Counted from the stretch's first letter, positions 1 through 6,914 are shown. The stretch: 6,914 bases of DNA from Brevinema_A sp051649245 (GCA_051649245.1 JBOFGS010000006.1:1-6914); one strand, 5' to 3'. Made by a program: numbers and translations. Notes: generated by a model not told the origin, from the letters alone.

Positions 1-177
1 CATGTTTGGAAGAGTGTTGATCAAGGTATAAATTGGGAGAAGGTGCTTTTTGAAGCAGATTTTGGTGCAAGAACTGGTTTTGGGATGGTGAATATCGGTA
101 AAAAATTGATTTTATTTGGTGGCTACAATCCCAATTCACGAAAGTATTTGAATGATGTTTGGGAGAGTGAGTATTAA
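1..177 (+). CDS. Kelch-type beta-propeller protein, 3' end only
   Basis: The window opens inside this gene; the last 58 codons are read in frame 1 up to TAA at 175-177. The peptide looks like one blade of a Kelch/galactose-oxidase-type propeller. An HVWKS stretch at residues 1-5 recurs as DVWES at 52-56, about 50 residues later. Between them lie an NW pair (11-12), an AR-x-GFG stretch (23-28), and a hydrophobic strand ending in the diagnostic double glycine (LILFGGYN, 37-43). Such propellers are binding or carbohydrate-related domains; the function here cannot be assigned because the N-terminus is missing. Its GC content (about 37 % by hand count) is clearly above that of the genes to its right. 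It is probably the resident neighbour into whose 3' side the defence operon was placed. Confidence 0.72.
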   Translation, partial: HVWKSVDQGINWEKVLFEADFGARTGFGMVNIGKKLILFGGYNPNSRKYLNDVWESEY

Positions 178-197
178 ACTAACTTCCAAAGGATACT

Positions 198-224
198 TTG
201 CAACATTAAATCTTAAAATATTAT
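198..224 (+). promoter_or_regulatory. Weak sigma70-type promoter candidate for the mcrBC-ham operon
   Basis: TTGCAA at 198-203 (4/6 to the -35 consensus) is followed after 15 bases by TATTAT at 219-224 (5/6 to the -10 consensus). The spacing is short. An alternative -10, TATTAG at 222-227, has 18-base spacing but a poorer match. In such AT-rich DNA these matches arise easily by chance. The case rests mostly on position: it is the only sizeable gap upstream of the operon. The same -35 hexamer recurs in the better promoter at 6816-6844. Confidence 0.3.
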
Positions 225-235
225 TAGAAAGAAAT

Positions 236-242
236 AAAGGAG
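236..242 (+). promoter_or_regulatory. Strong ribosome binding site that fixes the original mcrB start
   Basis: AAAGGAG lies six bases upstream of ATG 249-251, near-ideal Shine-Dalgarno strength and spacing. It shows that translation begins at 249, although the frame is closed 37 codons later. The ATG at 402, which opens the long downstream frame, has no comparable site. This is the main evidence that 402 is a gene-prediction artefact or a fallback start rather than the native one. Confidence 0.8.
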
Positions 243-248
243 TTTAAA

Positions 249-2213
249 ATGAGTACAAATTATTATCATATACAGTTGCATCCTAATGCTGTTAATTGGA
301 ATCACGATCTTATATCTAGAATAATAAATGAGAAACAAATTATTGGGATTGGAGAAGAGTGAGAAAATGATAAAGATCAACCATCTATATTTCAAAATAA
401 GATGAAAATAGGTGATATTGTTGTTGTTCGCCATAAATCAAAAAAGATAATTGCTATTGTTGAAGTAACCAGCGAATGTTATAAAGTTGAAGAAAAAGAG
501 CAAGATTGGGATTTTGATTGGTTTCCCTTGAGAAGAAAAATCAAAATATTAAGTAATAAACCTCAAATGAACACCGATGACATTGTTACTTTTTATCCAA
601 TCACGTTGGCTAAAATTGAAGATAAAAACGCTATATTTAAAATAAAAAATTATATAAAACAAATTTCAACGGAAAATAAAATGCAAAAATATATTAACTT
701 ACTAGAACAGCAAAAAAATATTGTACTTACAGGTGCACCGGGGACAGGGAAAACATATTTGGCAAAACAAATTGCTGAACAGATGACAACTAGTGGAGAG
801 AAAATACCTCCGACTCCTTTAGAGTATATTAAATATTACTATGAAGCAAACAAAGAAAATCTTGATAATGAAGATAAAAAAATGGAGCAACTACGTCAGG
901 AATTTAGAAACTCTTTTCCCTTAGATAAGATCGATAATATGAGTCTAGATGATTATTGTTTAGGAGATAAAGATAATTTCCCTAATAACTTTTGTCGTTG
1001 GATAGAATTTCTCTTAAAGCCATTAGGTTATATGGGGTCAGGAGCAGCTAATATTCATATTGTCTATAAAAAGGGAGAGGATGGATTTAATATAGATGAT
1101 TATCAAAATATCTTCCCTAAAATATTACTCTCAATTAAAGAAATTGCAGAAACAGCTAAATATACAGGAGAATTACGCTTAAAATCTAATTGGATTATGA
1201 AGGTTGCAAATTCCTATGATTCAGAGAAATATTTCCCTGTATTTACACGTGAATATCTTATAAAGATCTGTGATACATTTGGGATTGAAAAAAATAAAGA
1301 TATTTATCAGATGAATCAGAATATATTGGCATATTTCAAAAAAGAATTAGCAGATCTAACTCCCTGGAAAGTGATGACTATTTTTGACAGGATTTTTATT
1401 AAAGGAAGCATAGATGATCTAAAAATAGAAGAGAAGAATACTGTACTTACTTCTTATATGAAATTTACTCAATTTCATCCGTCTTATGATTATACAGATT
1501 TTGTAGAAGGATTACGTCCTGTTCAAAAAGAAAATGGAGAAATAGGATTTGAATTAAAGAATGGGATATTTAAAGAGTTTTGCATAGAAGCTATAAGGTT
1601 TCCAAAAGAAAACTTTGTTTTTATTATCGATGAAATTAATAGAGCAGAATTATCTAAAGTATTTGGTGAGTTATTTTATTCTATTGAACCTGGATATAGA
1701 GGGGAAAAAGGAAAAGTTCAATTGCAGTACTCCAATCTTTATACTGGTAAGGAATCTTACGATCCTTTCAAAGATGGATTTTATGTGCCTAAAAATGTCT
1801 ATATTGTTGCCACAATGAACGATATAGACCGTAGTATTGAACCATTTGATTTTGCAATGAAAAGAAGATTTACTTGGTGTGAAATTAAACCTTCTCATAC
1901 TTGTAATGATATGTGGATTGATGCTAACAATCAGCCTTATAGTTGGGCGATAAAAGCTAAAAATAGTATGCAGAATCTTAATAAAAAGATTTGCGAGAAA
2001 TTTTCATCTGCCTATGAAATTGGGGGAGCATATTTCTTGAAATTAAACAATCTTGATGGAGATTTTGAAAAATTATGGGAATATCATCTTGAAGCTGTAA
2101 TTAAAGATTATCTTAAAGGGTATCGTGATCTTGAAAAAGAACTAGAAGAATTCAAGAAAGCTTTTGATAATATAAATAATGAGATTGATCATGACTCAGC
2201 AGATTTTTCTTAA
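249..2213 (+). pseudogene. mcrB: McrB, modification-dependent restriction GTPase with N-terminal EVE-like domain; interrupted by TGA at codon 38
   Basis: McrB is the AAA+ GTPase motor of the McrBC type IV restriction system; it recognises modified DNA and drives the McrC nuclease. The frame starts at ATG 249 behind a strong ribosome site and would encode 654 residues. TGA at 360-362 cuts it at codon 38; the same frame is then open from ATG 402 to the end. Numbering the full frame, residues 1 to about 100 resemble an EVE/PUA-like base-reader domain, with KIGDIVVVRH (53-62) and IAIVEV (68-73) spanning the normal core, so the stop falls inside this domain. The GTPase core has Walker A GAPGTGKT (162-169), QFHPSYDYTDF (408-418), Walker B IIDEINR (459-465), the McrB signature MNDIDRS (523-529) and FAMKRRF (535-541). 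About 220 residues are inserted after Walker A. It overlaps mcrC. From 402 a motor with a damaged reader could still be made, loosely like the short McrB form of E. coli. Confidence 0.85.
360..362 (+). other. Premature in-frame TGA in mcrB
   Basis: In the frame set by ATG 249, the 37 codons ending in Gly-Ile-Gly-Glu-Glu are followed by TGA and then directly by Glu-Asn-Asp-Lys-Asp, continuing without another stop to 2213. Members of this reader-domain family often have Trp in such an acidic context, and TGG to TGA is a single G-to-A change. This is therefore most simply a nonsense mutation of a Trp codon (inference). The frame is unchanged across the site. Confidence 0.8.
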
Positions 2214-3516
2214 AGATAATTTTAAGAAATCTTTGAAAGAATTTAATGAATCTGAAAATATCCTAAAAAAATACGCACATCAAAGCTTAAAGAATCTACT
2301 AACTGAACATAATGGGCTAATGATATTTTCACCTAAATTAGATAATGAAGATTTTTATAAACAAACTCTTTGGGAAATCAGAGATTCTTGTATTCATACT
2401 GGAAATCTTATGGGATTTATTGGATTGAGAGATGATGAAGGTTCCTGTGCTGTTAAAATTTCTTCAAGATTTACTAATAATGATCAAAACGATTATTTCT
2501 TACACTATATGTTACAAAAAGTATTTCTAGGGCAAACAATTAATTTAGATCTAGGGACAATCAATCAAGATCATTTTTGGGAATATTATTACTATTTATT
2601 TCCTTATTACCTTAATAAAGCTCTTGCGCAAGGTTTGTACAAAGAATATGTCTATAAAAAATATGATAATATAAATCTTCGTGGTGTGATTGATATTAAA
2701 AGACATATCAATAAAAATGTCCCTTTTCAAGGGGAAATTGCCTATAATACTCGCGAACATTCTTATAATAATAGAATCATACAGCTTATTAGACACACCA
2801 TGGAACACATTACTCGTTTACCTTTTGGTAAAACGATCCTTAATAGTACCTATGAACTTCGTGAAAATATTGATCAAATAAAATATCTTACTGTTGATTT
2901 TCATCAAAGTGATAAGCAAAAACTTATAAATGAATGTGATGAAAAAATTTCAAATCCCTATTGGGAAGATTATGAAAATCTCAGGAACTTATGTCTAAAA
3001 ATTCTCAATCAAGATAGCTTAACTTTTAAAAGTAGTGATAATAAGGTACATGGAATTTTATTTGATGGGGCATGGTTATGGGAAGAGTATTTAGCAACTA
3101 TGCTTATCCCTCAAGGATTTATACACCCTGATAATAAAAATTTCAAAAATGCTATCCAACTTGCTGAAGAAGGATTAAGACGCTACCCTGATTTCTATTG
3201 CAAGGATAGAAAAATCGTTCTTGATGTAAAGTATAAGCACCCTAAAGATGATAGACGAGATGATATTCATCAAATAGTTTCTTACATGTACCGATTGCAA
3301 TCAGAAAAAGGTATTTTAATTTATCCATCAGAAAACCTTAAAGATGAACGTACATTCCATTTGCTTGGGTGTGGAGCAAGTTCTAACACTCAATTAATTC
3401 ATAAGATATTTAAGATTCCTAGTAATGTAGAAAATTATCAATTATTTCAAGAACAGATGCTGCTTAGCGAACAAGAGTTTCTTATTCACGTATTAAATTA
3501 TAATAAAAATAGATAA
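2191..3516 (+). CDS. mcrC: McrC, PD-(D/E)XK nuclease subunit of McrBC
   Basis: McrC is the endonuclease and GTPase-activating partner of McrB; it binds the McrB ring and makes the double-strand break between modified sites. From ATG 2191 the product is 441 residues, within the range of the larger McrC proteins. The N-terminal part holds a conserved-looking VKISSRF strand, then a YFLHYMLQKVF helix, and a basic linker with RGVIDIKRHI and NTREHSYNNRIIQLIR, as in other McrC/DUF2357-like proteins. The C-terminal nuclease core shows RRYPDF (Asp334), then LDVKYKH (Asp345, Lys347), and a downstream QIVSYMYRL helix, so the D...D-x-K catalytic set is complete. ATG 2179 is a possible alternative start; 2191 is preferred because a weak GAG lies seven bases upstream, while 2179 has no purine-rich site. 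It overlaps mcrB by 23 bases, implying translational coupling. It is the only island gene without a visible lesion. Confidence 0.88.
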   Translation: MTQQIFLKDNFKKSLKEFNESENILKKYAHQSLKNLLTEHNGLMIFSPKLDNEDFYKQTLWEIRDSCIHTGNLMGFIGLRDDEGSCAVKISSRFTNNDQNDYFLHYMLQKVFLGQTINLDLGTINQDHFWEYYYYLFPYYLNKALAQGLYKEYVYKKYDNINLRGVIDIKRHINKNVPFQGEIAYNTREHSYNNRIIQLIRHTMEHITRLPFGKTILNSTYELRENIDQIKYLTVDFHQSDKQKLINECDEKISNPYWEDYENLRNLCLKILNQDSLTFKSSDNKVHGILFDGAWLWEEYLATMLIPQGFIHPDNKNFKNAIQLAEEGLRRYPDFYCKDRKIVLDVKYKHPKDDRRDDIHQIVSYMYRLQSEKGILIYPSENLKDERTFHLLGCGASSNTQLIHKIFKIPSNVENYQLFQEQMLLSEQEFLIHVLNYNKNR

Positions 3517-3523
3517 TTTATTC

Positions 3524-3527
3524 AGGA
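3524..3527 (+). promoter_or_regulatory. Ribosome binding site that fixes the hamA start
   Basis: AGGA six bases upstream of ATG 3534 is a good Shine-Dalgarno for the short upstream half of the hamA frame. The GTG at 3640, which opens the longer downstream frame, lies inside coding sequence and has no such site. This supports a true start at 3534 and hence a frameshift within the gene. Confidence 0.65.
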
Positions 3528-3699
3528 TATATAATGTATACAATATATAAAGTAAAAAAAATTAGAATAATAAAATTCAACTCAGACACATTAACAGATG
3601 AAATTAAACAAAAAATCGATAAACTAATTATACAAATCTGTGAGGGTTCTAATAGTTTTCGCTTGGGTGCAGAACCAAGAGATATTAGTATTGCTAAAG

Positions 3700-3702
3700 T
3701 TT
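3700..3702 (+). other. Frameshift site in hamA
   Basis: The upstream frame reads Ala-Lys-Val and then stops at TAA 3702-3704 (GCT AAA GTT TAA). Skipping one T gives Ala-Lys-Val-Lys-Glu-Glu-Leu and continues to the end of the gene. One extra base in this three-T run explains the break most simply. There is no purine-rich stimulator a few bases upstream as in prfB, so programmed shifting is not favoured. Confidence 0.7.
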
Positions 3703-4300
3703 AAGGAAGAGCTATATAAAAGAATAAAATATAAATCCCTAAACACTAAAAAAGGAATAATATCTGAATTTTTTATCCATCTGATTTTAAATCAAGAGGA
3801 TTTTAAACAGGAGTGCTTGTTTTTTAATATGGTAGAACGATCTATTAAAAAAGGCTTTGATGGTGTTTATAGTTTGAATAATAAATTATGGATTGTTGAT
3901 AGTAAATCTAGAGATTCTAGGGCACAAAATATTTCTCATAACACTAAAATTGATGAAGCTTACAACAATCTTAAAGGGCTTTTAGATGGTACAGGTACTA
4001 CTAACGATATTTGGGCAGAAGCATGGCATAATGTTTCCCTAGCAGATGTTAACACAAATGATTCTATTAAGGCAATACTCAAAAAACACAGATTGTCAGC
4101 AGAAAATCACAATCATCCTACTATTGATCAGATGAATGTTATTCCTTGTTCTACAATATTTGCTCGTAACAATAATACTTATCATACTCATAGTAGCTTT
4201 AATTTTACAGGAAATGAGCATATATTTATGCAACCTAGAGAAGGTTTAGTGGTATTTCATGCTACAAATAAAATGTATATAGAATTTTTAAAATACTTAA

Positions 4301-4306
4301 AAGAGG
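4301..4306 (+). promoter_or_regulatory. Ribosome binding site for the hamB start
   Basis: AAGAGG within the last codons of hamA lies nine bases upstream of ATG 4316. With the one-base gap between the hamA stop and this ATG, it indicates coupled translation and supports 4316 as the native start of hamB. The TTG at 4407, which opens the long frame, has no clear site. Confidence 0.6.
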
Positions 4307-4315
4307 CTACATAAT

Positions 4316-6734
4316 ATGGATACATCCGAGAAAAAGCAATTAACTGATTTGGGTAAAGATATTGATATTAATAATCTTATGGAAAAACTAGTAAACAGGT
4401 ATAGAGTTGCAAAGATCAGAGAAGGTAACTATATTACGGATAGCTATTTTTCTGTTAGTGAAATACAATCACGACAATCGCTTAAAGGGTTCTAGGGAAC
4501 TTGCGTACTATATCTTTTTAAAATATAGTATTCTAACTCAAGATTACAAACCTTTATTTGATTTTTCGATTAATACTGGATTGTATCCAGTATCAAATAT
4601 TTTGCAAAATGTAATGCAAGAAGAATTATCATTATTAAGTGAGTTAACAGCATCCTGTACAAAAGTTCTATTTAAAGATAGGGAAAACAATATTCTAACA
4701 CATGAACAAAAAGAATATGTTGATGAAATTATACAGCATATTATGGTACAAAATACAGATGTTTCATACATCGCTCCGACATCCTATGGTAAAAGTTCTT
4801 TGATTACTCAAATTATTAAAACTAAGAATGTTAATAAAATTGGAATCATTGTACCAACTAAATCTTTACTTCAACAGACTTATAAAATGATCAAAAAAGC
4901 TAATTTAGGCTATAAATTATTATTGCATGATGAAATGTTTGACGATGAACAAAGATTTATTGCAATATTCACTCAAGAAAGAGCTTTAAGGTTTTTTGAT
5001 AAATATGAGAAGTATTTTGATCTTCTTTTTATTGATGAGGCTCATAATTTACTTGAAAATGATCAAAGAAGTATTCTCCTATCAAGAGTTATAAAATTAA
5101 ACAAGTTACATAATAATTTAAGCCCAAATATTTACTTAACTCCATTATTACAAGATTCTCGAAGTATATCTCATGTAGATATTATAGAGAAGAAGATCCA
5201 ATATTCTATGAAAGAACCAGAATACCTTGAGTATATGAAAAACAATCATGTTAGAAAATACAATCGTTTTTTCAATATATTTTATCCATTGCTAGATGAA
5301 TATAACAATTTCTTTGATTATATAATAAAAAACTCTATGCCTAAAAGCTTTATATTTTTAGCCTCCCCAAAGAAAATAGAATATTTCTCTAGAGATTTTA
5401 TACAACAACTACCTGATGTTGATGATGACAAAATTAGCGATATAATCACTACATTAAAAGAGTATGTAAGCCCTAATTTTCCTATGATAGATCTCATAAA
5501 AAAGGGCTGTATATATTTACATGGAAAAATACCTGATGAACTGAAAGACTATCTAGAATATAAATTTCAAACAATATCATCATTAAAATATATAGTTGCT
5601 AATAGTGTTGTTTTAGAAGGTATTAATATGCCCGTAGATACGCTATTTATTATGAATAGATATAAACAAACTCAAAAATCTATAGTAAATCTTATAGGAC
5701 GAGTAAATCGACTCAATAATATATTTGATAGCAGACTATCTACACAACAAAGTATTCAAAAATTAGTTCCACAGATTCATTTTATTAATTCTGATGAATA
5801 CGATCAAAAAGATGGTAAAATGAGTAGTATGATTGAAAAACTCAGAAGTTCTACTTTTAAGGACAAGAAAGAAAATCCAATGCTCAAAACAAGAGAAGAA
5901 CTTACTGAAGACGAGCTTAAAATTGTAGAAGCAGAAGCTATTGTGACAGATATTACAGATACATCTTTAAAATCGAGATTAATTCATCATAACATTCATT
6001 CTTTTTATATAAATTTTAATTCACATGTTCAATTTATTGAATTGAATATTAATCGACTCAGAAGTAGAATTAATAATAGAGAGGATATTAATCCCATAGA
6101 TATGATAGCAGATCTTTTTATTCATAATATGCCAGATGGAGTGGAAAATGAAAAAAATGATTTTGAATTTTTTAGATTAGAAAACGAAAAAGCTAGAAAT
6201 TATTATAAGAACTATTTTTTAAATAGTCGCCATTTTCCATTTTCACAGCGTGTTCAGTCTCAAGTTGCCTATTTTAACGAACAAGTGAAAAATGGTAATA
6301 AAGAGTTTTATATAGGCAAAAGCTTTGGAGAAATTCCAAAATCTTCACCTAATTACCCAGAAAACCTTAAAGTATATGTAAATCTTCGTAATAAAAGTAA
6401 TCCTTATCTAACTAATATCTCTGTTATTAAATTAAAAATTGAACAAGATTTTATTTCTTATAAGCTAAGTAGATGTTTTAGTTTTATGTATGAATTTGAG
6501 TTACTGAGAGAAGATCAGTATTATGAGTTGATGTATGGGACTACCAACATTCAACATATCAGATATATAAAAGCTGGATTGAGTTTAAGTATGATTTCAA
6601 AGCTTGGCAACCAACTAGACAATCTACGCTTTGATAACTATAATAATTTATATAAGACTGACGATTTAGACAATTACTTAAACGAACTCTCTGATTTTGA
6701 TAGATTTCAAATAGAAAGAATATTGTGCATATAA
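4316..6734 (+). pseudogene. hamB: HamB-like DEAH-box superfamily 2 helicase, frameshifted near its 5' end
   Basis: HamB is the ATP-driven helicase partner of HamA; in Hachiman it is the DNA-surveillance subunit that restrains or releases the nuclease. ATG 4316 opens 59 codons ending at TAG 4493-4495; the long frame, one base on, runs from 4395 to TAA 6732-6734. Removing one T from the run at 4447-4451 joins them as ITDSYFLLVKYNHDN, giving 805 residues. Helicase motifs in that numbering are: I, APTSYGKS (153-160); Ia, VPTKSLLQQ (179-187); FTQERAL (218-224); II, FIDEAHN (238-244); IV-like, SFIFLASPKK (344-353); V, VVLEGINMP (431-439); VI, LIGRVNRLNN (459-468). Motif VI with Asn in place of the usual Ala-Gly pair suits the Hachiman-type helicases. 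About 320 residues follow with no domain I recognise. No tryptophan occurs in the long frame. A product from TTG 4407 would lack only about 30 residues, so some helicase may survive. A terminator follows directly. Confidence 0.72.
4447..4451 (+). other. Probable frameshift site in hamB (T5 run)
   Basis: The upstream frame is good from ATG 4316 and the downstream frame is open from 4395, so the break lies between 4395 and 4495. The five-T run is the best candidate. Deleting one T joins Ser-Tyr-Phe to Leu-Leu-Val-Lys-Tyr in a natural-looking helix. The direction (+1, one extra base) is the same as in hamA. The exact base is inferred. Confidence 0.55.
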
Positions 6735-6768
6735 AAACAGCTCCTCAGTTTAGAGGAGCTGTTTGTTT
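6735..6768 (+). terminator. Intrinsic terminator of the defence operon
   Basis: A perfect 12-bp stem, AAACAGCTCCTC at 6735-6746 paired with GAGGAGCTGTTT at 6753-6764, encloses the six-base loop AGTTTA. The left arm starts on the base after the hamB stop codon. A GTTTGTTT tract follows on the + strand. The A-rich left flank would give U-rich RNA on the other strand, so it may work both ways. Its GC-rich core stands out in this AT-rich DNA. Confidence 0.88.
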
Positions 6769-6791
6769 GGTATAGGGTTTTAAAAAGAAAA

Positions 6792-6817
6792 AATCAAGCT
6801 ATATTTATAGCTTGATT
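6792..6817. terminator. Second 12-bp hairpin, possible terminator or insulator
   Basis: AATCAAGCTATA at 6792-6803 pairs perfectly with TATAGCTTGATT at 6806-6817 across two bases; in practice the AT-rich tip would open. On the + strand the following tract is only moderately T-rich. On the - strand the stem would be followed by a long T-rich run, from the A-rich stretch at 6782-6791, so terminator quality is better in that direction. Its right arm shares two bases with the -35 element of the promoter at 6816-6844. Confidence 0.6.
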
Positions 6818-6844
6818 GCAATTTTAGTGATTTTATGTTATAAT
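6816..6844 (+). promoter_or_regulatory. Near-consensus sigma70 promoter reading right, out of the window
   Basis: TTGCAA at 6816-6821 and a perfect TATAAT at 6839-6844 are separated by exactly 17 bases. Transcription would start near 6851 and drive a gene beyond the right edge. Just after the start, TTCTTTT (6851-6857) and AAAAGAA (6863-6869) form a small AT-rich inverted repeat that could be an operator or a 5' hairpin. The only ATG seen after it (6874) is followed immediately by TAG, so the driven gene must begin outside the window. Confidence 0.65.
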
Positions 6845-6914
6845 AGAAAGTTCTTTTTAAATAAAAGAATATAATGTAGTTATATATTATTTTGCATTAA
6901 TATACCTTATTATA

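Larger units (their letters stand above)
178..248 (+). other. Short intergenic spacer before the defence operon
   Basis: This 71-base AT-rich gap separates the Kelch-type gene from mcrB. It contains the weak promoter candidate and the strong Shine-Dalgarno listed separately. I see no convincing terminator hairpin for the Kelch-type gene, so some read-through into the operon is possible. No attachment-site-like direct repeat is visible between here and the right flank. Confidence 0.6.
3534..4314 (+). pseudogene. hamA: HamA/AbpA-like (DUF1837-type) defence nuclease, frameshifted
   Basis: HamA is the nuclease effector of the Hachiman anti-phage system and works with the helicase HamB. Translation from ATG 3534 gives 56 residues, ending in RLGAEPRDISIAKV, then TAA at 3702-3704. 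The +1 frame continues at once with KEELYKRIKYKSLNTKKG and stays open to 4314. Removing one T from the TTT at 3700-3702 gives one 259-residue protein, a normal HamA-like length. In that protein a KKGIISEFF helix carries Glu78, KGFDGVY carries Asp109, and the next strand reads IVDSKS with Asp122 and Lys124. This is the G-x-x-x-E ... GFDG ... (D/E)-x-K layout of PD-(D/E)XK nucleases of the HamA type, here with Asp in place of the commoner Glu before x-K. The gene begins 17 bases after mcrC and ends one base before hamB. Family assignment is by motif and gene context and could be another DUF1837-like effector such as AbpA. Confidence 0.66.

Noticed and set aside
360..362. TGA read as Trp (alternative genetic code)
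   Set aside because: The other frames use TGG for Trp many times and contain no further in-frame TGA across more than 2000 codons.
213..434. Minus-strand frame of 73 residues, strongly hydrophobic
   Set aside because: It is antisense to the mcrB start, is rich in Phe/Ile/Leu only because the opposite strand is A-rich, and has no ribosome site. It is a shadow frame.
1671..1898. Minus-strand frame of 75 residues inside mcrB, and a + frame at 1615-1818
   Set aside because: Both overlap the Walker B to MNDIDRS region, whose conservation explains the DNA. No start signals.
2596..2881. Short frames on both strands inside mcrC
   Set aside because: Shadows of the well-supported mcrC frame; low-complexity translations and no start signals.
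3695..3710. Programmed +1 frameshift in hamA, prfB style
   Set aside because: The slip sequence is only loosely similar and no upstream Shine-Dalgarno-like stimulator is present; hamB has a comparable shift in a different context. Decay or an artefact is simpler.
4544..4771. Minus-strand frame of 75 residues with several cysteines
   Set aside because: Antisense to the hamB N-terminal region; no ribosome site and no recognisable domain.
1..6914. CRISPR array, tRNA/rRNA genes, insertion sequences, attachment repeats
   Set aside because: No regularly spaced repeats, cloverleaf-like segments, transposase frames or flanking direct repeats were seen on either strand.

Overview
This is an AT-rich accessory (defence-island) segment from a bacterium whose identity cannot be fixed from the window. 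Hand counts give about 37 % GC in the 177-base gene end at the left edge but only about 25-27 % in several sampled lines of the island. This fits a low-GC host carrying an even lower-GC, probably imported, block. TGG is the tryptophan codon and no long frame uses TGA as sense, so the code is the standard bacterial one. Good AAAGGAG/AGGA-type ribosome binding sites are present.

Layout, all on the + strand: (1) 1-177, the 3' end of a Kelch-type beta-propeller gene; (2) 178-248, a short spacer with a weak promoter candidate and a strong Shine-Dalgarno; (3) 249-2213, mcrB, a modification-dependent restriction GTPase with an N-terminal EVE/PUA-like reader domain, interrupted at codon 38 by TGA; (4) 2191-3516, mcrC, the partner PD-(D/E)XK nuclease, apparently intact; (5) 3534-4314, a HamA/AbpA-like (DUF1837-type) nuclease gene with a +1 frameshift near 3700; (6) 4316-6734, a HamB-like DEAH-box helicase gene with a +1 frameshift near 4447-4451; (7) 6735-6914, a perfect 12-bp terminator hairpin, a second 12-bp hairpin, and a near-consensus promoter reading out of the window.

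The four island genes are packed as one operon: mcrB and mcrC overlap, mcrC and hamA are 17 bases apart, hamA and hamB are 1 base apart, and a terminator follows at once. The apparent design is a two-system module. McrBC would cut modified foreign DNA, and a Hachiman-like nuclease-helicase pair would sense or process abnormal DNA. The striking point is that three of the four genes each carry one lesion at or near the 5' end (one nonsense codon, two extra bases in T runs), while everything downstream of each lesion is open and keeps its catalytic motifs. Either the operon was inactivated very recently (decay, or selection against autoimmunity), or the lesions are reversible or sequencing artefacts. 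Re-reading those three short sites would decide.
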